Shown here: positions 1-9,216 of the stretch, piece by piece
Layout: each line of letters begins with the position of its first letter
How positions within the stretch are numbered: the stretch's first letter is position 1
Assembly (NCBI RefSeq): GCF_017104565.1
Contig: NZ_JAAGPD010000018.1
Span: 1 to 64,000, forward strand
DNA length: 64,000 bases
DNA from: Paraburkholderia sp. Tr-20389
GTDB lineage: Bacteria; Pseudomonadota; Gammaproteobacteria; Burkholderiales; Burkholderiaceae
Direction: 5' to 3'
Translations under genes and position numbers: made by a program
The notes under the pieces: generated by a model
Databases searched by the model: none
Told to the model about the DNA's origin: nothing
Seen by the model: the letters and a program-made list of their open reading frames with translations, nothing else

Positions 1-1
1 T

Positions 2-100
2 TCCGCGCTCGGCGGCAACATTTCGCGCTCGAACTCGTACGCCGACGACTATTCGCGCGGCTACCACCACAAGCACAAGCGTCACCATCACGACGACTGA
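2..100 (+). CDS. C-terminal fragment of an unknown protein
   Basis: An open frame enters from the left edge and stops at TGA 98-100. The visible 32 residues are Ser/Gly/Asn/Tyr-rich and end in a strongly basic, histidine-rich tail (HHKHKRHHHDD). Such tails occur in small secreted or metal-binding hypothetical proteins, but no family can be named from this piece. The terminator-like hairpin at 166-200 just downstream fits a transcription unit ending here. The frame could also be chance read-through, since no start is visible. Confidence 0.5.
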   Translation, partial: SALGGNISRSNSYADDYSRGYHHKHKRHHHDD

Positions 101-165
101 TCGCTGGGCTGGACGCTCGCGGGTTCGCCAAAGCGCGAACTCGCGGGCCTGACGGGCCGGGTCTG

Positions 166-200
166 ACAGGGGTCTGCGACAAATCATCGCAGGCCCCTGT
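166..200 (+). terminator. terminator-like hairpin
   Basis: ACAGGGGTCTGCGA (166-179) pairs with TCGCAGGCCCCTGT (187-200) around a 7-base loop, with one G-U wobble in a 14-bp stem. It lies between the partial gene ending at 100 and the DUF1275 gene starting at 273. No long T-run follows, so it may act weakly or through Rho. Confidence 0.55.
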
Positions 201-272
201 GGCCGATCAAAATGAGATAAGCGCGATTTGAAGGTACGATTGACGTAATTCCCTTCTTTTGCAGGCATCATC

Positions 273-1031
273 GTGCCCGTCAACTACCTGCGCGGCTTCA
301 CCTCGGCCGCTCGCACCGATGCCGCCAACCGGCGGCTGGGCCTGGCGCTCGCGGGTATCGCGGGCGCCGCGAACGCCGGCGGCTTTCTGGCGATCGGCCA
401 GTACACGTCGCACATGTCGGGCATGGTGTCGTCGCTGGCCGACAACCTCGCGCTCGGCAACCTCGCGTTCGTGCTGTCGGCGGCGAGTTCGATCGTCGCG
501 TTTCTCGCGGGCGCCGCCAGCTCGGCCATTCTGATCAACTGGGGCAGGCGCAGAGGCACGCACAGCGTGTACGCGATGCCGCTCGTGCTCGAAGGGCTGT
601 TGCTGCTGTGTTTCGGCGTGCTCGGCGCGAATCTCGAGCAACATCGTCTGCTGTTCGTACCGGCCACGGTCACGTTGCTCTGTTACGTGATGGGCCTGCA
701 GAACGCGATGATCACCAAGATCTCCAAGGCGGAAATCCGCACCACGCACGTCACAGGTCTCGTGACGGACCTCGGCATCGAAATCGGCAAGGGCCTGTAC
801 TGGAACCGGGGCGTCGCGGCGACGGACGCGGGTTATGTCGGCGCCGACATGCGCCGGCTCGGCTTGCTCGCGTCGTTGCTGGGGATGTTTCTCGCTGGCG
901 GACTGGCTGGCGCGATCGCGTTCAAGCAGGTCGGCTTCGTTGCGACCGTGCCGATGGCAGCGCTGCTGCTCGTGCTGGCCGTCGTGCCCGTCGCGGACGA
1001 TCTGTTGAGGTATCCGCGGCGCGGGCGGTGA
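273..1031 (+). CDS. DUF1275 (YoaK-family) integral membrane protein
   Basis: This 252-residue protein is of typical size for the YoaK/DUF1275 family, a group of six-helix inner-membrane proteins of unknown biochemical role. Features visible include an early GIAGAANAGGFLAIGQYTSH segment (the family's GxxNaGGf...TsHmSG signature), long hydrophobic stretches around residues 22-45, 65-85, 95-125, 130-145 and 200-245, and the polar loop THVTGLVTDLG. The start is GTG 273 after a weak GCAGG; no in-frame ATG lies upstream before a stop. It appears monocistronic. Function beyond membrane location is not inferable from sequence. Confidence 0.85.
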   Translation: MPVNYLRGFTSAARTDAANRRLGLALAGIAGAANAGGFLAIGQYTSHMSGMVSSLADNLALGNLAFVLSAASSIVAFLAGAASSAILINWGRRRGTHSVYAMPLVLEGLLLLCFGVLGANLEQHRLLFVPATVTLLCYVMGLQNAMITKISKAEIRTTHVTGLVTDLGIEIGKGLYWNRGVAATDAGYVGADMRRLGLLASLLGMFLAGGLAGAIAFKQVGFVATVPMAALLLVLAVVPVADDLLRYPRRGR

Positions 1032-1377
1032 GTTACGCGCGCCGCCTCCGATCGCCCGCGGCATCGATTTCGTCCTGATCCTCGATTCCCGTTTCTTCTC
1101 CGCTTTTCCGCGCAGGCAGGTGTAGACGCTCGTCGCACCCGGATCGCGTCCCGACGTTTCGCTGTCTCTTTCTACGGGACACGATTTGTCCCAATACCCG
1201 CCTATATTCCCCTCAGCCCGTAGCCACGCGCTAACGCCGATTTGGCTTGTCAGCAAGGCGTTTAAAGAAGACCGGTTGATGTGCCGTAATCGCGCTGGTG
1301 CAGCCAGCGAATGATGGAAGCGAGACGCAGGCAATCGCGACGCAGCATGCAACCTCAGCCTGGAAGAGATCAACACG
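1032..1377. promoter_or_regulatory. intergenic region with inverted repeat 1176-1192
   Basis: About 350 bases without a convincing gene. The only structured element seen is GGGACA-CGATT-TGTCCC (1176-1192), a 6-bp inverted repeat that could be an operator or the base of a small hairpin. A TATATT hexamer follows at about 1202-1207 and could be a -10 element for the small gene at 1378, but no convincing -35 at the right distance was found. Confidence 0.3.
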
Positions 1378-1518
1378 ATGAATAACAATTCTCCACTTGA
1401 AAGTCTCACAGCGTTTGCCATCGTTTTCGCCACCGGCGTCCTGTCGACACTCGCGCTCGGCAAGTACATCGACGAGGTTCGCCGCGACGCATACGACGCT
1501 GCGTCGAACGCGGCCTGA
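1378..1518 (+). CDS. 46-residue single-span membrane miniprotein
   Basis: This short frame starts at ATG 1378 with a good ribosome binding site (GGAAGAG, 1362-1368, spacing 9) and stops at TGA 1516-1518. The protein has a short polar N-terminus, a hydrophobic helix (about residues 9-27, LTAFAIVFATGVLSTLALG) and a charged C-terminal tail (KYIDEVRRDAYDAASNAA). The design suggests a one-pass inner-membrane peptide. Family and role are unknown. It has no same-strand partner: the next gene, recC, begins 214 bp downstream after unremarkable sequence. Confidence 0.6.
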   Translation: MNNNSPLESLTAFAIVFATGVLSTLALGKYIDEVRRDAYDAASNAA

Positions 1519-1732
1519 GCAGCGGCACGCGGCCTTCGTCATCAGCGAGCGCTCGCCCGTCCCGAACGCCACCGGCACGTGCAACCCTGACCCGCGCCTG
1601 CATCGCCCAGTACCACAACCGCGCATCAACAGGTAGCATGCGCAACCTCATTCCACTCAGGACGATTCGCGACTGCGCGCCCACGCGACGCGCATACGCT
1701 CAGTCCGTCCATCCGCGTTTTCGGAGCCTTTC

Positions 1733-4700
1733 TTGACCTCGAACTCCATCTCACCCGGCCTGATGCTGATTCACGGCAACCGGTCCGAGCGGCTTCGCGA
1801 TCTGCTGGTCGAATGGATGAAGCGTTATCCGCTCGCGCCGCTCGAAAACGAGACGATCCTCGTGCAGAGTAACGGCATCGCGCAGTGGCTGAAGCTCGCG
1901 CTGGCCGCCGATCGTGATCCAGAGACGGGCGCGGGCGGCTGCGGCATTGCTGCCGCGCTGGAAATCACGCTGCCGTCGCGCTTCATCTGGCAGGCGTATC
2001 GCGCGGTGCTGGGTGGGTCGTCGGTGGCCGAGGTGTCGCCGTTCGACAAGTCGCGTCTCGTATGGCGCCTGATGCGCGTGTTGCCGGCGTTGATCGGGCT
2101 TCCCGCCTTCGAGCCGCTGCGCCGTTTCATCAGCCGCGACGACGACCTCCGCAAGCGGTTTCAGCTTGCCGAGCGCATCGCCGATCTGTTCGACCAGTAC
2201 CAGATGTATCGCTCCGACTGGCTCGCGAGCTGGGCGCAGGGTGACGACATCGTGCTCGACGCGCGGGGCGAGCCGCAGCCGCTGCCCGACGAACAGCGCT
2301 GGCAGGCCGCGCTGTGGCGCGAACTGATTGCCGATGTGGAGCGCACGACGCGCGGCGGGTCGGCGCAGGAAGCGATGTCGAACAGCGGGCGCGCGGCCGT
2401 CCACGAGGCGTTCCTGAAGCGTATCGACGGATGGGATAGCGAAGCGCGTCCGGCAGGCCTGCCGCGGCGCATCGTCGTGTTCGGCATTTCGAGCCTGCCG
2501 CGCCAGTCGCTCGAAGCGTTGGCCGCGCTCGCGCGCTGGAGCCAGGTGCTGCTGTGCGTGCCGAATCCGTGCGCGCACTACTGGGCCGACATCGTGCCCG
2601 ACAAGGAACTGCTGCGCGCGCAACATTCGCGGCAGCAGCGCCGCGAGGGCGCGCCCGCCGAATTGCATGCCGACGAACTGCATCTGCACGCGCATCCGTT
2701 GCTGGCGTCGTGGGGCAAGCAGGGCCGCGACTTCATCGGCCTGCTCGACGAGTTCGACAGCGCCGAGGCGCGCGAGCAGTATCGTCCGCAGTTTGCGGGT
2801 ATTGGTCAGCGCATCGACCTGTTCGACGAGCGCGACGCGGAGACGCTGCTGCAACAGCTGCAGGACGACATCCGCGATCTGCGTCCGCTGCGCGAAACAC
2901 AAACCGAATGGCCCGAAGTCGATCCGGAGTTCGACGACTCGATCCGCTTTCACGTCGCGCACAGCGCGCAACGCGAGGTCGAAATCCTGCACGACCAGTT
3001 GCTCGACGCGTTCAACGCGGACGCGAGCTTGCGTCCGCGCGACATCATCGTGATGGTGCCGGATATCGAAGCCTACGCTCCGCATATCCAGGCCGTGTTC
3101 GGCATGCTCGACCGCGACGACCCGCGCTACATCCCGTTCAGCGTCGCCGATCGCGGACAGCGCCAGGCTGACCCGCTGGTGGGCGCGTTCGAGACACTGC
3201 TCGGCTTGCAGCATTCACGCATGACGGTCAGCGATCTGCTCGACCTGCTCGACGTTCCCGCGCTGCGCCAGCGCTTCGGCATCGACGAAAGCGATCTGCC
3301 CAAGCTGCGTGCGTGGATGCGCGGTGCGAACGTGCGCTGGGGTCTGCATGCGGAGCATCGCGAGCGGCTCGGCCTGCCGCGCGACGCGAACGCAGCGGCG
3401 CCGCATACGTGGATGTTCGGCCTGCGGCGGATGCTGCTCGGCTACGCAGTCGGCGGCGACGCGCAGGCGTGGTGCGACATCGAACCGTTCGGCGAAGTGG
3501 GCGGGCTGGACGCGGCGCTGCTCGGTCCGCTCGTCAGGCTGATCGACGAACTCGACCATGCGTGGCGCACGATGAGCGAGCCCGCGCTGCCCGCCGAGTG
3601 GTGCGAACGCCTGCGCGCGCTGAAGCAGGCATTCTTCAGCACCGACGACGGCAACGACGGCAACGACGCGTACACGCTCGCGCGCCTCGACAACATCCTG
3701 CAAACGTGGCTCGACGCGTGCACGGAAGCGAATCTCACCGACACGTTGCCACTCTCCGTGGTCGCCGATTACTGGCTGAGCCAGCTCGACGAAACCGGCT
3801 TGTCGCAGCGCTTCTTCGCGGGCGCGGTGACCTTCGCGACGCTGATGCCGATGCGCGCGATTCCGTTCCGCCGCGTGTGCCTGCTCGGCATGAACGACGG
3901 CGACTATCCGCGCACGCGCGTGCCGATGGATTTCGACCTGATGCGCGGCCACTACCGGCCGGGCGACCGTTCGCGTCGCGAGGACGATCGTTATCTGCTG
4001 CTCGAAGCCGTGTTGTCGGCGCGCGATCATCTGCATGTGTCGTGGGTCGGGCGCAGCATCAACGACAACACCGAGCGCCCGCCGTCCGTGCTGATCGGCC
4101 AGCTTCGCGATCACCTCGCGAAAGGCTGGAAGCTCGCCGATGCGGAAGACGACGATAGCGCCGCGCTCGTCGATGCGTTGACGATCGGGCATCGCTTGCA
4201 GCCGTTCAGCATCGAGTACTTCCCCGTCGATGCCGACGCTTCGACGCTCTTCACGTACGCGGCGGAGTGGCGCACGGCGCCGCGCGAAACGGGCAAGCCG
4301 CCGGCGGATGCCCAACTGCCCGCGCTCGTGCGCGATGAGCCTTTGTCGTTGCGCGAACTCGCCGACTTTCTGAAGAACCCCGTCAAGGCCTTTTTCGGCC
4401 AGCGCCTGCGCGTCGCACTCGACGCCGAGGAAGCGGTTAGCGACGACCAGGAGCCGTTCGAACTCGACGGGCTCGCCAGATGGAAGCTGCAAGACGAGCT
4501 GATCCATGCGCAGGCCGCCGATCTCGACGATGCGAACCAGGACGATGCGTTGATCGTGGCCGCGCGTGAAGCGCGCCTTGCGGTGATCCGCCGACGCGGC
4601 GACGTGGTGGCGGGCGGCTTCGGCGATATCGCGAGCGGCGAGCTGGTCGAGCCGATGGACGCGTTTCTCGTGGCGTGCCGCAAGCAGCTGGAACGCTGGC

Positions 4701-5386
4701 CGACGGCCATTGCGCGCGAACAGGAGATCGGCTACGAGGCACAGGGCGAACCTGGGCTGCTGGCCGTCGCGGACTGGCTCGGCAAGTGGCGCACCGATGC
4801 GGACGGGCGGCTCGCGCGCGTGTTGATCGAGACGAGCGAACTCGTCGAAGGAGCGGCGCAGCGCTATCGCTATCCGAAGCTCGTCGGACCGTGGGTGCAG
4901 CATCTCGCGGCCAATCTCGCGGGCCGCGCCGTGACGACGGTGATCGTCAGCAAAAAAGGCACGATCGAGTTCTCTCCATTGAACGCGGGCGACGCCGAGA
5001 CGCATCTCGGCACGCTGCTGCGCATGTGGGAAGAAGGGATGCGCCGGCCGTTGCCGCTCGCTGTTGCAACGGGCTTCGAATGGCTGTTCGCGAGTGGCGC
5101 CATTCAGGGCAATGGCCCGAAACAGCACGCCGAACCGCAGGCGGTCTCGCGCAAAAAGTATGAAGGCGATGGCAGCGACTACGCGAAGGGCGAAATGGAA
5201 ACGAGCGCGAGCTTGCGACGTGCGTATCCCGACTTCGATGCACTGACCGCGAGCGGCGAGTTCGAGTCGCTTGCCAAAACGCTGCTCTTGCCGCTCGAGC
5301 GGGCGGTGAAGAAAGATGAGAAGGACGCCAGGAAGACCACGAAGAGCAGGAAGACGGCAACCGCCGCCGCAGGAGCAGAAGAATGA
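1733..5386 (+). CDS. recC: exodeoxyribonuclease V subunit gamma (RecC)
   Basis: RecC is the Chi-recognition and strand-splitting subunit of the RecBCD helicase-nuclease, which processes double-strand ends and loads RecA. The frame gives 1217 residues (E. coli RecC is about 1120). The N-terminus has the family's IHGNRSERLRDLL and QSNGIAQWLK segments, and the middle has DIIVMVPDIEAYAPHI and the inactive helicase-like GMNDGDYPR region. Like other RecC proteins it has no Walker A site. TTG 1733 with GGAG at 1723-1726 is preferred; ATG 1763, closer to the E. coli start, is an alternative. The C-terminus is Lys/Thr/Ala-rich. Its TGA overlaps the recB ATG (ATGA), so the three subunits are probably translationally coupled. 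Confidence 0.96.
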   Translation: MTSNSISPGLMLIHGNRSERLRDLLVEWMKRYPLAPLENETILVQSNGIAQWLKLALAADRDPETGAGGCGIAAALEITLPSRFIWQAYRAVLGGSSVAEVSPFDKSRLVWRLMRVLPALIGLPAFEPLRRFISRDDDLRKRFQLAERIADLFDQYQMYRSDWLASWAQGDDIVLDARGEPQPLPDEQRWQAALWRELIADVERTTRGGSAQEAMSNSGRAAVHEAFLKRIDGWDSEARPAGLPRRIVVFGISSLPRQSLEALAALARWSQVLLCVPNPCAHYWADIVPDKELLRAQHSRQQRREGAPAELHADELHLHAHPLLASWGKQGRDFIGLLDEFDSAEAREQYRPQFAGIGQRIDLFDERDAETLLQQLQDDIRDLRPLRETQTEWPEVDPEFDDSIRFHVAHSAQREVEILHDQLLDAFNADASLRPRDIIVMVPDIEAYAPHIQAVFGMLDRDDPRYIPFSVADRGQRQADPLVGAFETLLGLQHSRMTVSDLLDLLDVPALRQRFGIDESDLPKLRAWMRGANVRWGLHAEHRERLGLPRDANAAAPHTWMFGLRRMLLGYAVGGDAQAWCDIEPFGEVGGLDAALLGPLVRLIDELDHAWRTMSEPALPAEWCERLRALKQAFFSTDDGNDGNDAYTLARLDNILQTWLDACTEANLTDTLPLSVVADYWLSQLDETGLSQRFFAGAVTFATLMPMRAIPFRRVCLLGMNDGDYPRTRVPMDFDLMRGHYRPGDRSRREDDRYLLLEAVLSARDHLHVSWVGRSINDNTERPPSVLIGQLRDHLAKGWKLADAEDDDSAALVDALTIGHRLQPFSIEYFPVDADASTLFTYAAEWRTAPRETGKPPADAQLPALVRDEPLSLRELADFLKNPVKAFFGQRLRVALDAEEAVSDDQEPFELDGLARWKLQDELIHAQAADLDDANQDDALIVAAREARLAVIRRRGDVVAGGFGDIASGELVEPMDAFLVACRKQLERWPTAIAREQEIGYEAQGEPGLLAVADWLGKWRTDADGRLARVLIETSELVEGAAQRYRYPKLVGPWVQHLAANLAGRAVTTVIVSKKGTIEFSPLNAGDAETHLGTLLRMWEEGMRRPLPLAVATGFEWLFASGAIQGNGPKQHAEPQAVSRKKYEGDGSDYAKGEMETSASLRRAYPDFDALTASGEFESLAKTLLLPLERAVKKDEKDARKTTKSRKTATAAAGAEE

Positions 5387-8300
5387 ACGCGCCCATCACT
5401 CCCATTCACTCGATGCACTCGCCGCAGCCGCTCGATCCGCTGCGCTTTCCGCTCTCCGGCCGCAGCCTGATCGAAGCCAGCGCCGGCACGGGCAAGACCT
5501 TTACGATCGCGATGCTCTATGTGCGGCTTGTGCTCGGACACGATCCGTCGAATCAACGCGCGCGGCCGCTCACGCCGCCCGAAATTCTCGTCGTGACGTT
5601 CACGGATGCCGCGACCAAGGAACTGCGCGACCGCATCCGTGCGCGGCTGACGGAAGCGGCCGCGTATTTCCAGGCCGATCCCGACGACGTGATGGATCTC
5701 GAACCCGGCGAGACCGATCTCCTGCACGCATTGCGCGGCGACTATCCGCCGCAACAGTGGGCCGCGTGCGCGCGCCGCCTGCAACTCGCGGCAGAATGGA
5801 TGGACGAGGCGGCCGTCTCGACGATTCACGGCTGGTGCAACCGCATGCTGCGCGAGCATGCGTTCGACAGCGACAGCCTGTTCACGCAGACGCTCGAAAC
5901 CGACCAGTCCGATTTGCTCGCCGAGGTGGTGCGCGACTACTGGCGCACCTTCATGGCGCCGCTCGATGCGGCCGACGCAACCGAGGTCGCCCGGTGGTTG
6001 AAAGGGCCGAACGATCTGCGCAAGAAGCTGGGCAACCTGATCGACATCGCGCCGTTGCTGAACGATGCCGCAGCGCCCGCCGATGCATTGCGCGTAAGCC
6101 GAGATGAATGCGTGCGCCGGCTAGACGCACTCAAGGCGCCGTGGAAGACGTGGCCTGCGGAGATGATCGGCGTGCTGGATGTCGCGCGCGAGGCCGGTCA
6201 ATTGGGCCGGCCGTTCGCGAAGGGCAACTGCGACCGCTGGCTGAACGAACTGGCAGCGTGGGCGCACGATCCTGAGAAGCGCCAGCCGGATCTGACCGAG
6301 ACAGCATGGAGCAGGCTGACGCCCAAGGCGATCGTGGACGAGTGCCAGCACGGCACGCCGCCTTCGCACGCCGGCTTCGACGCGCTCGTGACGTTGCCCG
6401 CCGAACTCGCCGCGCTTCCCGACGCGCACAGCGACCTGTTGTCGCACGCGGCGCGCTGGGTCGCAGACCGCTTCGCCGGCGAGCAGTCACGCCGCGCGCA
6501 GATGGGCTTCGACGATCTGTTGACGCGTCTCGACGAAGCGCTGCGCGGTCCCAATGGCGAGCGTCTCGCCGAGATCGTGCGCAAGCAGTTTCCCGTCGCG
6601 CTGATCGACGAGTTCCAGGACACGGACCCGCTCCAGTACCGCATCTTCGATACCGTCTATCAGCCAGGCGGCGTCGACATGCCGGGCAACGCGCTGATCC
6701 TGATCGGCGATCCGAAGCAGGCCATCTACGCGTTTCGCGGCGCGGACATCTACACGTACCTCGCTGCACGGCGCTCGTGCGGTGCGCAGTTGCACACGCT
6801 CGCGACGAACTTCCGCTCGACGCACGCGATGGTCGACGCGACCAATCACTGCTTCAACGCCGCCGAGCAGCGCGACGAAGGCGACGGCGCTTTTCTGTTT
6901 CGCAGCGGCGACGGCAATCCTGTGCCGTTCGTCCATGTCGACGCGAAGGGCCGCAGCGATGTGTTCGTCGTCGATGGCGAAGCGCCGCGTGCGCTGACGG
7001 TCTGGTGGCTTCAGCCTTCCGGCGATGGCAAGCCGATCGCGAGAACGCCGTATATCGAGCGCATGGCGCAATGCTGCGCGACGGAGATGGTGCGCCTGCT
7101 CGATCTCGGACAGCGCGGCAGCGCCGGATTTGCCGCCACGGACGGCGCAAGCGCGTTTCGGCCGCTGCGCCCCGCCGATATGGCCGTGCTCGTCAACAAC
7201 CGGAAGGAAGCCGACGCAATTCGTGCGGCGCTCGCGCGGCGCAATGTGCGCACGGTCTATCTGTCCGATAAGGATTCCGTGTTCCAGAGTCCGCAGGCCG
7301 CCGAACTGCAGCATTGGCTCGCGGCCTGCGCCGATCCGGACGACGGACGGCTGGTTCGCACCGCGCTCGCCACCGCGACGCTCGGCCTCGGCTGGGCGCA
7401 ACTCGATGCGCTCTACAGCAATGAAATGAAGTGGGAAGCATGCGTGCTGCAATTCCGTGGCTATCGCGAATGCTGGCGCCGCCAGGGCGTGCTGCCGATG
7501 CTGCGCCGCCTGCTCAACGACTTCGGCGTACCTGCGCGTCTGCTCGGTCTGCACCCGCAAGAGAAGCAACCTATGCAAGCGCCGCAGGCCATGCAGGACG
7601 GCGAGCGGACCATGACGGATCTGCTGCATTTGGCCGAACTGCTGCAACAGGCGAGCACGATGATCGAAGGCGAACATGGCTTGATCCGCCATCTCGCCGA
7701 ACAGCGCCAGGCGGCGGAAGACGGCAATGGCGCTGGTGACGCGCCGCAGATCCGGCTGGAAAGCGACGGCGATCTCGTGAAGGTGGTGACGATCCACAAG
7801 TCGAAAGGGCTAGAGTATCCGCTCGTGTTCCTGCCGTTCGTCTGCGCGCATCGGCCCGCCGACGCAAAGGACGTGCCGCTCAAATGGCACGACGCAAACG
7901 GCGACTTGCAGGTCGCGCTCGCCGATACGGGCGGCGTGCTCGCCAAGGTCGACCGCGAGCGGCTCGGCGAAGACCTGCGCAAGCTCTACGTGGCGCTCAC
8001 GCGCGCGCGCTACGCGACGTGGATCGGCCTCGCGGAAATGAAGGAACTCGAACGCAGCGCGATTGGCTATCTGCTCAACGGCGGAAACGTGGTGGCGGCG
8101 GGCGGTCTCGAATCCTGTCTGCAGGACGCGTTCGGCGCATCGCCCAACATCGCGATTGCACCGGCGCCCGAAGCCGGCGACCAAAAGCTTCCGCGCCAAA
8201 ACGAAACGTCACGGCAAGGCGCGGCGCGCAAATCGGCGCGCGTGATGCGCGAGCCGTGGTCGGTCTCGAGCTATTCGAGCCTCAAGAAGATGAGCTACGG

Positions 8301-9216
8301 CACCCTGAATCAGGGTGTGCCCGTTGCGCCGGACACATCGAGCGAAGAGGACTTCATCGAGGCGCGCGACGCGCAGACGGAAATCGCCGAAGCCGACGCG
8401 CCGCTTCTCACGCAGGCGCCGCGCATCGCCGCGACGCAACCCGGCGCACGCGTGTTGCACGATTTTCCGCGTGGCTCCGACGAGGGAAGCTTCCTCCACG
8501 ATCTGCTCGAATGGGCCGCGCAGCATGGCTTCGCGCAGGTCGCGGCAGACGCCGCGCCGCTGCGCGAGGTGGTTGCGCGCCGTTGCAGCGTGCGCGGCTG
8601 GGAGCGCTGGATCGATCCGTTGACGCAATGGATCCAGCAGATCGTGTCGACGCCGCTCGCGCTGAAAGCAGGCGGCGGCATCGAAGCGACGACGGTCGCG
8701 CTGTCGGGGCTGCGGACGTCGATTGCCGAAATGGAGTTCTGGCTGACGGCGCATCGCGTCGACACGGCCGCTATCGACAGGCTCGTCAGCGAATACACGA
8801 TGGACAAGGCAGAACGCCAGGCGATCGAGCCGACGCAGTTGAACGGCATGCTCAAGGGCTTCATGGATCTCGTGTTCGAGCACGAGGGCCGTTACTACGT
8901 CGCCGACTACAAGTCGAACTGGCTGGGCAACGACGACGCCGCCTACACGGACGACCGGATTCGCGCGCAAATCTTGCGCTCGCGCTATGACCTGCAATAC
9001 GTGCTGTATCTGCTGGCGCTGCATCGGCTGCTGAAGGCGCGTCAGCCGGATTACGACTACGACACGCACATCGGCGGAGCGGTCTATCTGTTCCTGCGCG
9101 GTCTGAACGCGTCGACGCAGGGCGTGTTTGCAGAGCGTCCGCCGCGCGAGCTGATCGAACGGCTCGACGCACTTTTTACGGGCGAGCTTTCGTTCGATGA
9201 CCTGGAGGCAGCATGA
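5383..9216 (+). CDS. recB: exodeoxyribonuclease V subunit beta (RecB)
   Basis: RecB is the 3'-5' helicase and the only nuclease of RecBCD. The 1277-residue protein shows a superfamily-1A helicase: Walker A EASAGTGKT (residues 31-39), the TFTDAATKELRDRI motif Ia, the DEFQDTDPLQY Walker B/motif II, GDPKQAIYAFRGAD (motif III), the HKSKGLEYPLVFLP motif and the ALTRAR motif VI. A C-terminal RecB nuclease domain follows, with the conserved YYVADYKSNWLG catalytic Asp/Lys segment. ATG 5383 overlaps the recC stop and has AGGAG at 5371-5375. All catalytic motifs are intact, so the enzyme should be active. Confidence 0.97.
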   Translation: MNAPITPIHSMHSPQPLDPLRFPLSGRSLIEASAGTGKTFTIAMLYVRLVLGHDPSNQRARPLTPPEILVVTFTDAATKELRDRIRARLTEAAAYFQADPDDVMDLEPGETDLLHALRGDYPPQQWAACARRLQLAAEWMDEAAVSTIHGWCNRMLREHAFDSDSLFTQTLETDQSDLLAEVVRDYWRTFMAPLDAADATEVARWLKGPNDLRKKLGNLIDIAPLLNDAAAPADALRVSRDECVRRLDALKAPWKTWPAEMIGVLDVAREAGQLGRPFAKGNCDRWLNELAAWAHDPEKRQPDLTETAWSRLTPKAIVDECQHGTPPSHAGFDALVTLPAELAALPDAHSDLLSHAARWVADRFAGEQSRRAQMGFDDLLTRLDEALRGPNGERLAEIVRKQFPVALIDEFQDTDPLQYRIFDTVYQPGGVDMPGNALILIGDPKQAIYAFRGADIYTYLAARRSCGAQLHTLATNFRSTHAMVDATNHCFNAAEQRDEGDGAFLFRSGDGNPVPFVHVDAKGRSDVFVVDGEAPRALTVWWLQPSGDGKPIARTPYIERMAQCCATEMVRLLDLGQRGSAGFAATDGASAFRPLRPADMAVLVNNRKEADAIRAALARRNVRTVYLSDKDSVFQSPQAAELQHWLAACADPDDGRLVRTALATATLGLGWAQLDALYSNEMKWEACVLQFRGYRECWRRQGVLPMLRRLLNDFGVPARLLGLHPQEKQPMQAPQAMQDGERTMTDLLHLAELLQQASTMIEGEHGLIRHLAEQRQAAEDGNGAGDAPQIRLESDGDLVKVVTIHKSKGLEYPLVFLPFVCAHRPADAKDVPLKWHDANGDLQVALADTGGVLAKVDRERLGEDLRKLYVALTRARYATWIGLAEMKELERSAIGYLLNGGNVVAAGGLESCLQDAFGASPNIAIAPAPEAGDQKLPRQNETSRQGAARKSARVMREPWSVSSYSSLKKMSYGTLNQGVPVAPDTSSEEDFIEARDAQTEIAEADAPLLTQAPRIAATQPGARVLHDFPRGSDEGSFLHDLLEWAAQHGFAQVAADAAPLREVVARRCSVRGWERWIDPLTQWIQQIVSTPLALKAGGGIEATTVALSGLRTSIAEMEFWLTAHRVDTAAIDRLVSEYTMDKAERQAIEPTQLNGMLKGFMDLVFEHEGRYYVADYKSNWLGNDDAAYTDDRIRAQILRSRYDLQYVLYLLALHRLLKARQPDYDYDTHIGGAVYLFLRGLNASTQGVFAERPPRELIERLDALFTGELSFDDLEAA

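Noticed and set aside
207-1469. A 420-codon minus-strand frame opposite the DUF1275 gene
   Set aside because: Its composition is Arg/His/Gln-rich, typical of antisense to a hydrophobic membrane gene; the plus-strand protein has a recognisable family.
1751-5128. Two long minus-strand frames opposite recC (1751-3214 and 3215-5128)
   Set aside because: Antisense shadows of recC with no start signals or recognisable domains.
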